A stretch of 64,000 nt of DNA, from assembly GCF_000975055.1 (NCBI RefSeq), contig NZ_BBRB01000001.1:689751-753750 (forward strand), given 5' to 3'. The notes under the pieces are model-generated. The model did no database searches. It was not told the origin of the DNA and saw nothing but the letters and a program-made list of their open reading frames with translations. The DNA comes from Demequina sediminicola (lineage in GTDB: Bacteria > Actinomycetota > Actinomycetes > Actinomycetales > Demequinaceae). The first letter of the stretch is position 1; each line of letters begins with the position of its first letter. Made by a program: the position numbers and the translations under genes. Positions 34,591 through 43,236 of this stretch are shown one piece after another.

Positions 34591-35340
34591 CTAGTGGTGA
34601 GCCTGGTACGCGTCGATGACCTCGTCGGGATCGCCATCCATCTTGAGTTCACCGTGGTCAATCCAGAGCACGCGGTTGCATGTTTCACGGATCGAACTCA
34701 TCGAGTGGCTCACCAGGAACACCGTTCCGGCACGCTCTCGCAGGTCACGGATGCGCTTCTCGCTCTTACGCTTGAAGTCACGGTCACCCACCGCGAGCGC
34801 TTCATCAACCAGCAGGATGCGGTGGTCTCGCGACACGGCAATCGAGAACCGGAGGCGCGCCGACATTCCGGACGAGTAGGTCTTCATCGGCATATCAATG
34901 AACTCGCCCAGACCGGAGAACTCAACGATGTCCTTATAAGACTCCTGGGCCTCGGCAATGGAGTGACCCAATGCCAGCGAGCCCAAAATCACGTTCTTCT
35001 CACCGGACAGCTCTGCCAACAGCGCAGCGTTGACACCGAGAAGCGCGGGACGCGAGGACGCGTACACGGTTCCCTGTGCCGGAGCCTGCAGGCCAGCAAT
35101 CGCACGCATCAGCGTGGACTTGCCTGAGCCGTTGTGTCCGATCACGCCGATGCTCTCGCCCTCGCGCACCACGAAGGACACACCGCGGACGGCTCGCACT
35201 ACACGAACGCCGCGCTGACGACGCAGGATATTGCGGCTATTTCCTGCCGCCTTACCTGAAGCAAATGTCTTGTAGTGAATGTGGACGTTGTCCGCGATGA
35301 CCGCGGGTGCACCCAAATCGACGTCATTAGTCGTGGCCAT
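34591..35340 (-). CDS. Polysaccharide ABC exporter, ATP-binding subunit (Wzt/TagH-like)
   Basis: 249 residues from the ATG at 35340. FVVREGESIGVIGHNGSGKSTLMRAIAGL contains Walker A (GHNGSGKST), YSSGMSARLRFSIAV the signature, and RILLVDEALAVGDRDFKRKS Walker B with D-loop. KNVILGSLALGHS is typical of the Wzt/TagH group, which energises export of lipid-linked polysaccharides or teichoic acids. It overlaps the permease gene by 14 bp. The C-terminal carbohydrate-binding extension of Wzt is absent. Confidence 0.9.
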   Translation of the reverse strand: MATTNDVDLGAPAVIADNVHIHYKTFASGKAAGNSRNILRRQRGVRVVRAVRGVSFVVREGESIGVIGHNGSGKSTLMRAIAGLQAPAQGTVYASSRPALLGVNAALLAELSGEKNVILGSLALGHSIAEAQESYKDIVEFSGLGEFIDMPMKTYSSGMSARLRFSIAVSRDHRILLVDEALAVGDRDFKRKSEKRIRDLRERAGTVFLVSHSMSSIRETCNRVLWIDHGELKMDGDPDEVIDAYQAHH

Positions 35341-36181
35341 AACGCTCCTCCGCCTTCCAGAAGAACCACACGCCAAACGTGAGCATGACGACGGCAGAAA
35401 TAATGGCAACCCACCACATGAACCCAGTGACAGGGTTGCCCGAGACCATGTAGCCACGAATCAGCGCGATGAAGTCGTGGACGGGGTTGAGCTGTGCAAG
35501 TTTCAGTAGCTTGGGGTCATCGATCACGAGCTCAAGCGAGTAGAAGATGCCCGAGGCGTAGAAGAACAGGCGTGTGATCAGCGGGATGATCTGGCTCACG
35601 TCACGCAAGTGCACTGTGAGCCGAGCCACGACCAGGGCGACGCCCAGGTTGAACATCGTCATCACGGCCAACACGGGGATCGACATGAGCCACCACCATG
35701 TGATGGGCTCGCCGACAATCACCAGGATGACGCCCAGCACCACCATCATCGGAACCATTTCCATGACGTGGCGCGTGATGAGCGACACCGGCAGAAGCAT
35801 GCGCGGGAAGTTCAGCGAGCGCACGAGCGCTGCATCACCCACGATCGCTCGCGACCCCATGCCGAATGCCTTGGAGAAGTACTCAAAGACGAAGACACCT
35901 GCCACCAAGAAGGCGATGAAGTTGTCTGGCCGAGTGTCGCTCGGCATGATGACGCCAAAGATGAATCCGTACAACAGTGCGTTGAGGATGGGCTTGAGGA
36001 CAATCCATCCAAGGCCCAGGCGGTTCTCTTCCACGGAGGCTTGCACGCGGTAACGCGCCATCGTGTAGATGAATGCCCGGCGCTTCCACACAGAGACGAG
36101 GTATTCGCCAAGCGGGGGACGCGCGCCAACGCGCTCCAAGCCGGATTCGCGTGCTAGACGCGCAAGATCAGTATCGGTCAC
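35327..36181 (-). CDS. Polysaccharide ABC exporter, permease (Wzm/TagG-like)
   Basis: 284 residues from a GTG at 36181 with AAGGAG 7 bp upstream. RRAFIYTMARYRVQASVEENRLGLGWIVLKPILNALLYGFIFG is the ABC-2 entry of the TagG/Wzm family (LGxxWxxLxP), followed by six helices and NPVHDFIALIRGYMV. With the ATPase it should export an envelope glycopolymer. No glycosyltransferase genes are adjacent, so the substrate is made elsewhere. Confidence 0.9.
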   Translation of the reverse strand: MTDTDLARLARESGLERVGARPPLGEYLVSVWKRRAFIYTMARYRVQASVEENRLGLGWIVLKPILNALLYGFIFGVIMPSDTRPDNFIAFLVAGVFVFEYFSKAFGMGSRAIVGDAALVRSLNFPRMLLPVSLITRHVMEMVPMMVVLGVILVIVGEPITWWWLMSIPVLAVMTMFNLGVALVVARLTVHLRDVSQIIPLITRLFFYASGIFYSLELVIDDPKLLKLAQLNPVHDFIALIRGYMVSGNPVTGFMWWVAIISAVVMLTFGVWFFWKAEERYGHD

Positions 36182-36299
36182 AGTTCTCCTTGAGCAACGA
36201 GTGTCAGGGCGACTTGCTCGCGTACGCACTCAAACCCGTACAAGATACCAGTGGCAATCAACACGGCACCATCATAAGTGTCGTGCGCGCGCAACGTCA

Positions 36300-37370
36300 T
36301 CAGGCGAGTTCCGAGAGCGCGCGGACCAAGGCATCGTTCTGTTCGGGTGTGCCGATGGTGACCCGGATGCCCTCGGACACGAAAGGCCGCACCAAGAGTG
36401 CCGGCTCGCGCCCTGCCAACGCTTGAGCGATGGGGACGGCGCGTTCGCCGGCCGGGAGCCACACAAAGTTTCCTTCGGTGACGGGGATATCCCACCCCAA
36501 TTCGCGCAGGGCGTTCCGCAGGCGTGGCCGCTCAGTGACAACGGCTTCGACGCGCTCCATCAGTTCGTCGTCCGCATCGAGCGAGGCAAGTGCTGCTGCT
36601 TGTGCCAGGGAGGATACGGAGAACGGTGTCACGCACGCGCGCACTGGACGGATAAGTTGCGCGGATCCGACGGCAAAGCCGACGCGCGCTCCAGCAAGGC
36701 CGTAGGCCTTCGAGAACGTGCGGGTCAGCACGAGGTTCGGGTGGCGGTCGAGTGCGGCAAGGCCGTTGACTGTCTCGGGGTCTCGCCCGAACTCCACATA
36801 GGCCTCGTCGAGCACCACCAGCACCCGACGAGGGACTTGTGCCATGAAGTCCTCGAACTCGTCGTGGCGGATGGATGGCCCGGTGGGGTTGTTGGGCGAA
36901 CACACAATCACGACTTTTGTCTGGTCCGTCACAGCGGCCGCCATCGCGTCCAGGTCGTGGCGGGCATCGGCTGTCAACGGCACGGGAACTGCGTGCGCTC
37001 CTGCGATGGGGACGAGGATGGGGTACGCCTCGAAGCTGCGCCAGGCGAACACCACTTCGTCACCAGGACCGGTGTAGGCCTGCAAGAGATGCTGAAGGAC
37101 AGCAACGGATCCCCCGCCAACTGAGACCTGGTCTGGTGCCACGGAGAGGCGTTCTGCAAGGCGCTCATGGAGTTCGACGGCGAACATGTCTGGGTAGCGG
37201 TTGATACCTTCCGCGGCGGCCGACATCGCAGACACCACACTCGGCAATGGCCCAAAGGGCACCTCGTTGGAGGACAACTTGATGGGCGGCAGGCTGTCTG
37301 CTGCGCCGCGAGCGCCAGGGACATAGGCGGGAAGTTCTGCGACCGCCGGACGCGGCACGGGAAGAGTCAT
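36300..37370 (-). CDS. Histidinol-phosphate/aromatic aminotransferase (HisC-like)
   Basis: 356 residues from the ATG at 37370. IKLSSNEVPFGPLPSV, VVIVCSPNNPTGPSI, VVLDEAYVEFG and RTFSKAYGLAGARVGF (PLP Lys in SKAY) are fold-type I blocks of HisC, and RPFVSEGIRVTIGTPEQND closes the enzyme. Outside a his operon, such copies in actinobacteria often act as phenylalanine or aromatic aminotransferases. The start is 36 bp from that of the divergent holin-like gene, so both promoters are very compact. Confidence 0.88.
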   Translation of the reverse strand: MTLPVPRPAVAELPAYVPGARGAADSLPPIKLSSNEVPFGPLPSVVSAMSAAAEGINRYPDMFAVELHERLAERLSVAPDQVSVGGGSVAVLQHLLQAYTGPGDEVVFAWRSFEAYPILVPIAGAHAVPVPLTADARHDLDAMAAAVTDQTKVVIVCSPNNPTGPSIRHDEFEDFMAQVPRRVLVVLDEAYVEFGRDPETVNGLAALDRHPNLVLTRTFSKAYGLAGARVGFAVGSAQLIRPVRACVTPFSVSSLAQAAALASLDADDELMERVEAVVTERPRLRNALRELGWDIPVTEGNFVWLPAGERAVPIAQALAGREPALLVRPFVSEGIRVTIGTPEQNDALVRALSELA

Positions 37371-37406
37371 AGATACCAATATGACAGGTGTGGAAGACTC
37401 TCCGTC

Positions 37407-37790
37407 ATGAAGTTTGTGCTGAGAGCTGTTGCCATGGGCCTCGCTGTGTGGGTCACTACGCTGCTTCCCCTCGATGTTGCTGTGGTGGGTGGCGAGAGTG
37501 AATGGTGGACCCGCGCCCTGGTGTTCCTGGCTGTGGGTGCACTGCTGCAGCTCATGAACCAGGTGATCAAGCCCGTCATCTCCGTACTGGCGCTACCCAT
37601 CACGATTCTGACGCTGGGCCTCTTTACCCTCGTCATCAATTGGTTCATTCTGTGGCTGGCGGCGTGGCTCACCACCTTTGTCCCCGACATCACCCTCGAG
37701 CTCGGCGGGTTCTGGGTCACTTTGGGTGCGGCTTTGGTGATCGCGATCACATCGGGCATCGTCAACGGGCTCACGGGCTCGAAGTCGTAG
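37407..37790 (+). CDS. Phage-holin-family (PF04020) membrane protein
   Basis: 127 residues with four helices. ALLQLMNQVIKPVISVLALPITILTLGLFTLVINWFILWLAAWL is the signature of PF04020, a ubiquitous family named after phage holins but encoded in normal chromosomes. The ATG at 37407 is chosen because the longer frame upstream is the shadow of hisC. The last 20 bp overlap the convergent hydrolase gene. Function unknown. Confidence 0.88.
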   Translation: MKFVLRAVAMGLAVWVTTLLPLDVAVVGGESEWWTRALVFLAVGALLQLMNQVIKPVISVLALPITILTLGLFTLVINWFILWLAAWLTTFVPDITLELGGFWVTLGAALVIAITSGIVNGLTGSKS

Positions 37791-39297
37791 CGCCCGGCAC
37801 GCCACCTCCGTCCTGAACTGAGGGCGCTGCGGCTTCCGGCATATACAAAGTGCTGGATACCGTTCCATCGGTGAAGGCGCTAGCGCTCGCCACAAACGCC
37901 TCGACGGACGGCGCCTGCAGCGCGTCCACTTCTCGCGCAGCCTGCTCATACGTTTCCAGCGAATGCGCACCAAGGGGATTCTCTGCGCGCGCCGCGAGGT
38001 GCGGATCGGACGATGAGCGAACGTCCGTGCGCACCACAGTCTCGTTGGCGGCCGGACGAGATGCGTCCCCATCTGTGCCCGGTATTGGGTCGGACTCGTC
38101 GGTGATCTCGATGTATTGAATCCCTGGCACCCGGGGGATGTCTCCGGTGGGGCCCGCAACTCCGACTACGTGCGTGATGTGAAACTCGCTTCGCACTCCT
38201 TCGAATGCGGCAATGGAGTAGGCGGCATGACTGCCTTGAGAATGCCCCACGAGCATCACGGGAGCATCGGCCGGAATGCCGTGCTCTCTCATTGCTGCGA
38301 TCGCCACTGCCGCGTAGTCCGTCACTGACTCGACCGGGGTGTTGATGTCACCTGCTGCGCCAGCGAAGTTGTTCGCCCAGTCAGCGGGATTGAGGTCGGA
38401 GAGCGTGTTGTCGCTGGTGCCCGGGATATTGACGATGTATGCCTCACTCCCATCAGGCGCAGTGACAGTGTCGATTGTGATGCCGCCGTGAGCCTCATGT
38501 GCCGTGTCGCCAAGGCGCTCAACCACATCGCCCACGGTCTCCGATGCGTTCACTGGAGATTGTGCGGGCGTGGCCACCACGCCAGCCACGCGCGGCTCGC
38601 TTGCCGCCCTCTCCAACGCATGCATCACCACGCCGCCGGCGGTCGCCAGTGCCTGAAAGGTCGACATGTGCGCGCGTTGGGTGTGCCTGTCTTGAGACCG
38701 GTCGAGCGTCCCCAGGAGCCCACCCACCATCTGCTGATTGACAATGCCGGTCAAGGCGGGGCCTCGCTCCGGTCTGATCTTGTCACCTATGGGATCTTTG
38801 CCCGTGACGACACCGATGAGTCCCGGCGGCGTGAAGGTCCACTGCAGGGATCCCCAGGCACGTGACGCCCATACGTGCAGGCCCCAGACATCGCCGGCGG
38901 CCCGCTGGGCTCTGCGGAGCGGACCAAAGGCGCCCAGCGCCCCCATCTGCGCCTCGACCTGACGTTCTGCGTCGTCATAGTGCCGTGCGACCGCACTCTG
39001 GTCGCGCGCAGTTGCCGTGATGTCGGACACCAAGAAGGAAGCGAAGCCGCCGCCCCAGCGCGCACTGGCGAGGTACCGGTTTGCACGCTGAAGCCACGGC
39101 AATACTTCTGGCTCGGCTTTGTGTTGTTGTTCTTCGATCTGTTGGAACGCCTGCTCCAAGTAGCGGTGGCAGTCGTCGACGTGTCCGGCTACGGCATCGA
39201 GCACCGCGCTGGCGGTCGTCAGGTCCTCCGTGACGGCCTGGGTTCCGGCCGCGCCTCCGCGCACCATGATCGGAGTGTCACCGTCGCATTGCGTCAT
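37771..39297 (-). CDS. Alpha/beta hydrolase with long helical N-terminus
   Basis: 508 residues. Residues 1-240 are mostly helical, with regularly placed Trp (WLQRANRYLASARWGGGF, DVWGLHVWASRAWGSLQW), like ESX/LXG-type secretion domains. Residues ~270-490 form a lipase-like hydrolase: nucleophile elbow VGHSQGSHAAY (Ser353), probable Asp in ITDESDPIPG and His in NPLGAHSLETY. Translation is coupled by ATGA to the small protein upstream. No signal peptide. The pair may be a type VII-secreted lipase or effector with its partner; this is inference. Confidence 0.75.
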   Translation of the reverse strand: MTQCDGDTPIMVRGGAAGTQAVTEDLTTASAVLDAVAGHVDDCHRYLEQAFQQIEEQQHKAEPEVLPWLQRANRYLASARWGGGFASFLVSDITATARDQSAVARHYDDAERQVEAQMGALGAFGPLRRAQRAAGDVWGLHVWASRAWGSLQWTFTPPGLIGVVTGKDPIGDKIRPERGPALTGIVNQQMVGGLLGTLDRSQDRHTQRAHMSTFQALATAGGVVMHALERAASEPRVAGVVATPAQSPVNASETVGDVVERLGDTAHEAHGGITIDTVTAPDGSEAYIVNIPGTSDNTLSDLNPADWANNFAGAAGDINTPVESVTDYAAVAIAAMREHGIPADAPVMLVGHSQGSHAAYSIAAFEGVRSEFHITHVVGVAGPTGDIPRVPGIQYIEITDESDPIPGTDGDASRPAANETVVRTDVRSSSDPHLAARAENPLGAHSLETYEQAAREVDALQAPSVEAFVASASAFTDGTVSSTLYMPEAAAPSVQDGGGVPGATTSSP

Positions 39298-39578
39298 TGT
39301 CCGTACCTTCCTGCCACGGTGGCTGCGGCAGTGCACGCGTCTTGTGCCTCAAGTACCCGGGCTTCCAGTGTTGTGAGGTCGTAATCGTGTGAGTCAAGGA
39401 CTGCACGGTAGGCGTCCGCGGCAACCGAGACCCACTCGACTGTGGCCGCGCTCGTGAGCGCAGCGCGTGCCGCAGCGACTGCTTCGACTGCTTGGGTGAG
39501 GTCGTAATGAGGCAAGTAGAGCGGGGCGGGTGGAGCGGGTGGTGGGAGCGCAGAGCCAGGGTCTGATGCGAGCGTCAT
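39294..39578 (-). CDS. Small WXG-like helical protein
   Basis: 94 residues from the ATG at 39578. A Pro-rich start (ALPPPAPPAPLYLP) leads into two amphipathic helices separated by VEWVSVAADAYRAVLDSH, a W-x-S-x-A-A-x-x-Y pattern close to the W-x-G turn of ESAT-6-like proteins. The size and position before a protein with a related helical N-terminus suggest a type VII secretion partner. The canonical Gly is replaced by Ser. Confidence 0.6.
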   Translation of the reverse strand: MTLASDPGSALPPPAPPAPLYLPHYDLTQAVEAVAAARAALTSAATVEWVSVAADAYRAVLDSHDYDLTTLEARVLEAQDACTAAATVAGRYGQ

Positions 39579-39681
39579 GGCGATCACGGTAGAGACGGCA
39601 CCTCTGTAGCCACACGTACCGGCTGACATCTGTGGATATCGCGTCTAGGGCGCCACGCCTGTGCATGACAGAATGAGGGCC

Positions 39682-41109
39682 GTGACCTCTTGGAACCCCG
39701 CCGCATACGCCTCTCTCGCCGACGTTCAGCCCGCTATCGCGATCACCCCGCTTGATGGCCGCTACCGCGCAGCAGCAGCACCGCTGATCGATCACCTCTC
39801 GGAGCCCGCGCTCAACCGCGCCCGCCTCTTTGTTGAGGTGGAATGGTTCATCCACCTGTGTGAAACGCAGGCCGTCCCCGGGACCCGTGCTCTGACCGCA
39901 GAGGAAACCGCGCTCCTGCGTGACATCCCCGCCACGTTCGACGCCGCCGGCATCGCCGAGCACGCGGAAATCGAGAAGGTCACCGTCCACGACGTCAAGG
40001 CCGTCGAGTACTACATCAAGCGCCGCATCGAAGGCACCTCCTTGGAGGCGCTCAGCGAGCTCGTGCACTTCGCGTGCACGTCAGAAGACATCAACAACCT
40101 GTCCTACGCACTCATGGTCAAGGGCGCAGTGGAACAGGCATGGCTCCCCGCAGCCACCTCCCTGGTGAGTGACATCGCGACCCTGGCCGAGGCATCGGCC
40201 GGACAGCCGATGCTGTCCCGCACCCACGGACAGACGGCCACCCCCACCACGCTCGGCAAGGAACTGGGCGTTCTCGCTCACCGCCTCAACCGTCAGCTGA
40301 ACCGGGTCCGCCAGCAGGAATACTTGGGCAAGATCAACGGCGCAACGGGCACGTACGGCGCGCACACCGCCGCCGTTCCTGGCACCGACTGGGTCGAGGT
40401 GTCGCGCACGTTCGTCGAGGGCTTGGGTCTGACCTGGAACCCTCTGACGACGCAGATTGAAAGCCACGACTGGCAGGCCGAGCTGTACGCCGACGTGGCA
40501 CGCTTTGGTCGCATCCTGCACAACCTCGCCACCGACGTGTGGACTTACATTTCGCTGGGCTACTTTGCTCAGGCCGCGGCCAAGGGCTCGATTGGGTCTT
40601 CCGCAATGCCACACAAGATCAACCCCATCCGCTTTGAGAACGCCGAGGCAAACCTCGAGATCTCCGCGGCCCTGTTCGACACGCTGGGCTCCACGCTCGT
40701 CACGAGCCGCCTCCAGCGCGACCTCACAGACTCCAGTTCGCAGCGCAACATCGGTGCCGCCTTTGGTCACTCGATGCTCGCCATCGACAACGTCCGTCGC
40801 GGCCTGAGCACCCTCAGCGTCAACGCCGCCGCACTGGACGCGGACCTCGACAGTTCGTGGGAGGTCCTGGCAGAGCCCATCCAGTCCGCGATGCGCGCCG
40901 CTGCAATTGCTGGCGTGCCTGGCATGGAGAACCCTTACGAGCGTCTCAAGGACCTCACCCGCGGGCAGGTCATTGATCAGGACGCGATCCGTGCGTTCGT
41001 CGGCGACCTGGAACTCCCAGAGGACACCAAGGACCGTCTGGCCAACCTGACGCCTGGCACCTATGTGGGGCTCGCAGAGCAGCTGGTGGAGCGCTACCTC
41101 AAGGTCTAG
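39682..41109 (+). CDS. purB: Adenylosuccinate lyase
   Basis: 475 residues from the GTG at 39682; CAGAAT lies 7 bp upstream, so this leaderless start is preferred over 39661. ITPLDGRYR, the His of HFACTSEDINNLSY, the THGQTATPTTLGKELG block and GSSAMPHKINPIRFENAEANLEIS (signature loop with the catalytic Ser) identify the class typified by E. coli PurB. It makes fumarate from SAICAR and from adenylosuccinate. Single gene, not in a pur cluster. Confidence 0.95.
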   Translation: MTSWNPAAYASLADVQPAIAITPLDGRYRAAAAPLIDHLSEPALNRARLFVEVEWFIHLCETQAVPGTRALTAEETALLRDIPATFDAAGIAEHAEIEKVTVHDVKAVEYYIKRRIEGTSLEALSELVHFACTSEDINNLSYALMVKGAVEQAWLPAATSLVSDIATLAEASAGQPMLSRTHGQTATPTTLGKELGVLAHRLNRQLNRVRQQEYLGKINGATGTYGAHTAAVPGTDWVEVSRTFVEGLGLTWNPLTTQIESHDWQAELYADVARFGRILHNLATDVWTYISLGYFAQAAAKGSIGSSAMPHKINPIRFENAEANLEISAALFDTLGSTLVTSRLQRDLTDSSSQRNIGAAFGHSMLAIDNVRRGLSTLSVNAAALDADLDSSWEVLAEPIQSAMRAAAIAGVPGMENPYERLKDLTRGQVIDQDAIRAFVGDLELPEDTKDRLANLTPGTYVGLAEQLVERYLKV

Positions 41110-41146
41110 CAGCTACACAACCGCTCCACCTGCGCCCTGGCGGTCG

Positions 41147-41181
41147 CTCAGTGCTCATACCGAGCGGTTGCGGGCACTGAG
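41147..41181 (+). terminator. Possible weak terminator after purB
   Basis: CTCAGTGC (41147-41154) and GCACTGAG (41174-41181) form an 8-bp perfect stem with a 19-nt loop that can fold further. No U-tract. It lies between purB and the convergent MOSC gene. Confidence 0.35.
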
Positions 41182-41213
41182 ACACCACCAGGAGACATTG
41201 CCAGGAAGTCACC

Positions 41214-41894
41214 TCACGACTCGACGGCGTCGCCCACCGCGATCACGCCTGGAGTCACCACGCTCAGGTAGACCGCTGCCTTCAGGTCGCGGGTCGCGCC
41301 CAGGGCCTTCAACCAGGAGGTCTGCCCATCCACGCCGTCCTGGGCCAGATCAATAGTGCGGCACCGCGTGACACGCTTCACCGTCGCTAGCTCTGCCGAC
41401 CCGATGCGTATGTGACCGTCCCACTCCTCTTCCTCGAACGGGCGCTCGGTCTCGACCACAAGGTTCACGCGGAGGCGGCGAGGGTCCGCATCAATGCCGA
41501 GTTCACGCGCACACCACTCGAGCGTCGCGGTGCCGATCAGCGAGATGGGACTGTCGTCGAAGTGCTTCACGTCGTTCTCGGCGGCCACGCGCACCGATGC
41601 GTCGAAGTCCGCCGCGAGCGCGGCATCGGCGCTCGTGTCTCCAGCAATCCACGTGCCGGCTGGCCCCGAAATCTCGACGCCTTCTGCGGTGGTCCGTGCG
41701 GCGTATTCAAAGACTCGGTCGTGACGGACAAAGCGCTTGCCGTTCTTGCCGCAAGCCAGCCTCGACTCCTCGTCGCGCACCGCCCAGGCTCGGTCGCCGA
41801 CCAGACCGCGGCCGTCAATGTCGACGGACTCGAGGGACTCGCCGCCCATAGCTTTGACGGGATAGCGACGGATGGACACCACGCGAAGGGACAT
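41214..41894 (-). CDS. MOSC-domain protein
   Basis: 226 residues. VVSIRRYPVKAMGGESLESVDIDGRGLVGDRAWAV is the N-terminal beta-barrel typical of MOSC proteins, and VNLVVETERPFEEEEWDGHIRIGSAELATVKRVTRCRTIDLAQDG carries the conserved Cys in RVTRC. The family includes molybdenum-cofactor sulfurase C-termini and N-hydroxylated-base reductases (YiiM, mARC). The exact substrate is unknown. No molybdenum genes are adjacent. Confidence 0.88.
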   Translation of the reverse strand: MSLRVVSIRRYPVKAMGGESLESVDIDGRGLVGDRAWAVRDEESRLACGKNGKRFVRHDRVFEYAARTTAEGVEISGPAGTWIAGDTSADAALAADFDASVRVAAENDVKHFDDSPISLIGTATLEWCARELGIDADPRRLRVNLVVETERPFEEEEWDGHIRIGSAELATVKRVTRCRTIDLAQDGVDGQTSWLKALGATRDLKAAVYLSVVTPGVIAVGDAVES

Positions 41895-41992
41895 AAGAAG
41901 ACAATAGAGCCGATGCGCAGGTCACGACCCGCGCATCGGCTCCACTGGGGTGAGATGGCGTCACCCGGCAGCGCCAGGACACAGGCGATGCA

Positions 41993-42586
41993 CTACTCCA
42001 GGGGGGTCCGTTCGGAGGCCGGGTTCTCGGGCTTGTGACCGCCGTACCCCACCTGCACGTTGCTTGGTTTCCCCGGAAGGTCGTCGGGCGTTACTTCCGC
42101 CCACACCGTCTCGCCATCAATCTGGTCTTCGAAGACATAGGTGCCGGCATCGTTCGCCTTCAACAGGAACTGTGAGCCGTCCGCCACCGTCAGGATCGCA
42201 GTGTTCGGCTCATCCCCTGGCACGAGTGAGGACAGGATCTCTCCGGTGGCAGCGTCTTGTGCGGAGTACCACTGGGTGTCACCCATCGTGGAGTCGTTCA
42301 ACGGTGCCGGGCTCTGGGTGTCTATCGAGGCATCGGCTGTCAGCGACGTCGCTGGGGTGCCGCCCGAGGCCGGCTGCGCTTCTTCCGTGTGTCCAGGGCC
42401 AAGGTTCGCTACCCCGAGCGCGACAGCCCCAACGGAGACCGCGGCAGCGGACCCGATGCCCGCGGCGCGGACCGTCCGGCGTCGCCGAATGCGCGACCTC
42501 ACCGTGCCGTGATGGGTGTCCGCGAAGTCGCCACCCCCACCCTGTGGCTGTGCGGCATCGTTCAAGAGTGAGTGCAAATCAGTCAT
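41993..42586 (-). CDS. Probable anti-sigma factor
   Basis: 197 residues. A short cytoplasmic head (MTDLHSLLNDAAQPQ...HHGTVRSRIRRRRTVR) precedes one membrane helix (AAGIGSAAAVSVGAVALGVANLG) and an exported Thr/Ser-rich domain with FLLKANDAGTYVFEDQIDGE. Its start overlaps the stop of the ECF sigma gene, the usual arrangement for a sigma/anti-sigma pair. No zinc-binding ZAS motif (HxxxCxxC) is present. Confidence 0.68.
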   Translation of the reverse strand: MTDLHSLLNDAAQPQGGGGDFADTHHGTVRSRIRRRRTVRAAGIGSAAAVSVGAVALGVANLGPGHTEEAQPASGGTPATSLTADASIDTQSPAPLNDSTMGDTQWYSAQDAATGEILSSLVPGDEPNTAILTVADGSQFLLKANDAGTYVFEDQIDGETVWAEVTPDDLPGKPSNVQVGYGGHKPENPASERTPLE

Positions 42587-43137
42587 CAGAAAGCTCCCTT
42601 CGTAGCCGGCGCCTTCACCGGCACGGTCCGTGCGTCGGCCTGCCAGTCGGCGACCGTATCGAGTTGTTCCGCGAGCCTGGCCGATGCATCGGCGAGGTAT
42701 CGCTTGACGGTTCCGGGTGCGAGGTTCAAGGTGTTCGCAATCGCCGGCACCGTGAGGTCGTCATAAAAGCGCAGCACGATGCAGGCGCGCTCCCGTGGTG
42801 AAAGTGTGTGCAAGGCAGCGCGGACGTCCATCACTGCCTCGCGGTCCGGTCCGTCGGAAGCCGTCCCCTGAAGGCGCTCATGCCTGTCGTGGGCCCTACG
42901 TGCCGCATCGCGACGCCGAATCCCATCAATAAACACTGTCGGAATAGCGCGCCGCACATACGCCTCAGCCGTATTGACATGCGTGAAGGCGCGGCCCTTG
43001 GAGAAGCACTTCACCAAGGCGTCCTGAAGAACATCCTGCGCTTCCACATCGTCCTTCGTGAGAAGCCGGGCATACGCCAACAGGCCTGCGGAGCGTTCCC
43101 GCATCAGCGTTTCCAGCACTGGCTCCCATGTCGCCAT
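42586..43137 (-). CDS. ECF RNA polymerase sigma factor (SigE-like)
   Basis: 183 residues from the ATG at 43137, behind AAAGGGGG. Region 2: LLAYARLLTKDDVEAQDVLQDALVKCFSKGRAF...AYVRRAI. Region 4: LSPRERACIVLRFYDDLTVPAIANTLNLAPGTVKRYLADASARL. This is the SigE-family ECF class common in actinobacteria. It should direct RNA polymerase to envelope- or stress-related promoters and be held by the membrane protein encoded next. Confidence 0.92.
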   Translation of the reverse strand: MATWEPVLETLMRERSAGLLAYARLLTKDDVEAQDVLQDALVKCFSKGRAFTHVNTAEAYVRRAIPTVFIDGIRRRDAARRAHDRHERLQGTASDGPDREAVMDVRAALHTLSPRERACIVLRFYDDLTVPAIANTLNLAPGTVKRYLADASARLAEQLDTVADWQADARTVPVKAPATKGAF

Positions 43138-43224
43138 CGCGGTGCCCCCTTTCGTGTGGTGTGCATTGTCGCTCATAGGACGCACCAGCACCCACGAATC
43201 GTTGGGGAACAATTTTTGCGCGGA

Positions 43225-43230
43225 TACAGT
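43225..43230 (+). promoter_or_regulatory. Probable -10 box of a leaderless CPBP transcript
   Basis: TACAGT ends 6 bp before the GTG at 43237; no Shine-Dalgarno is visible. Confidence 0.45.
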
Positions 43231-43236
43231 GGCGGG

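Noticed and set aside
36069..37124. 351-codon plus-strand frame over the aminotransferase gene
   Set aside because: Shadow of the HisC-like gene, with Cys/His/Arg-rich composition and no domain.
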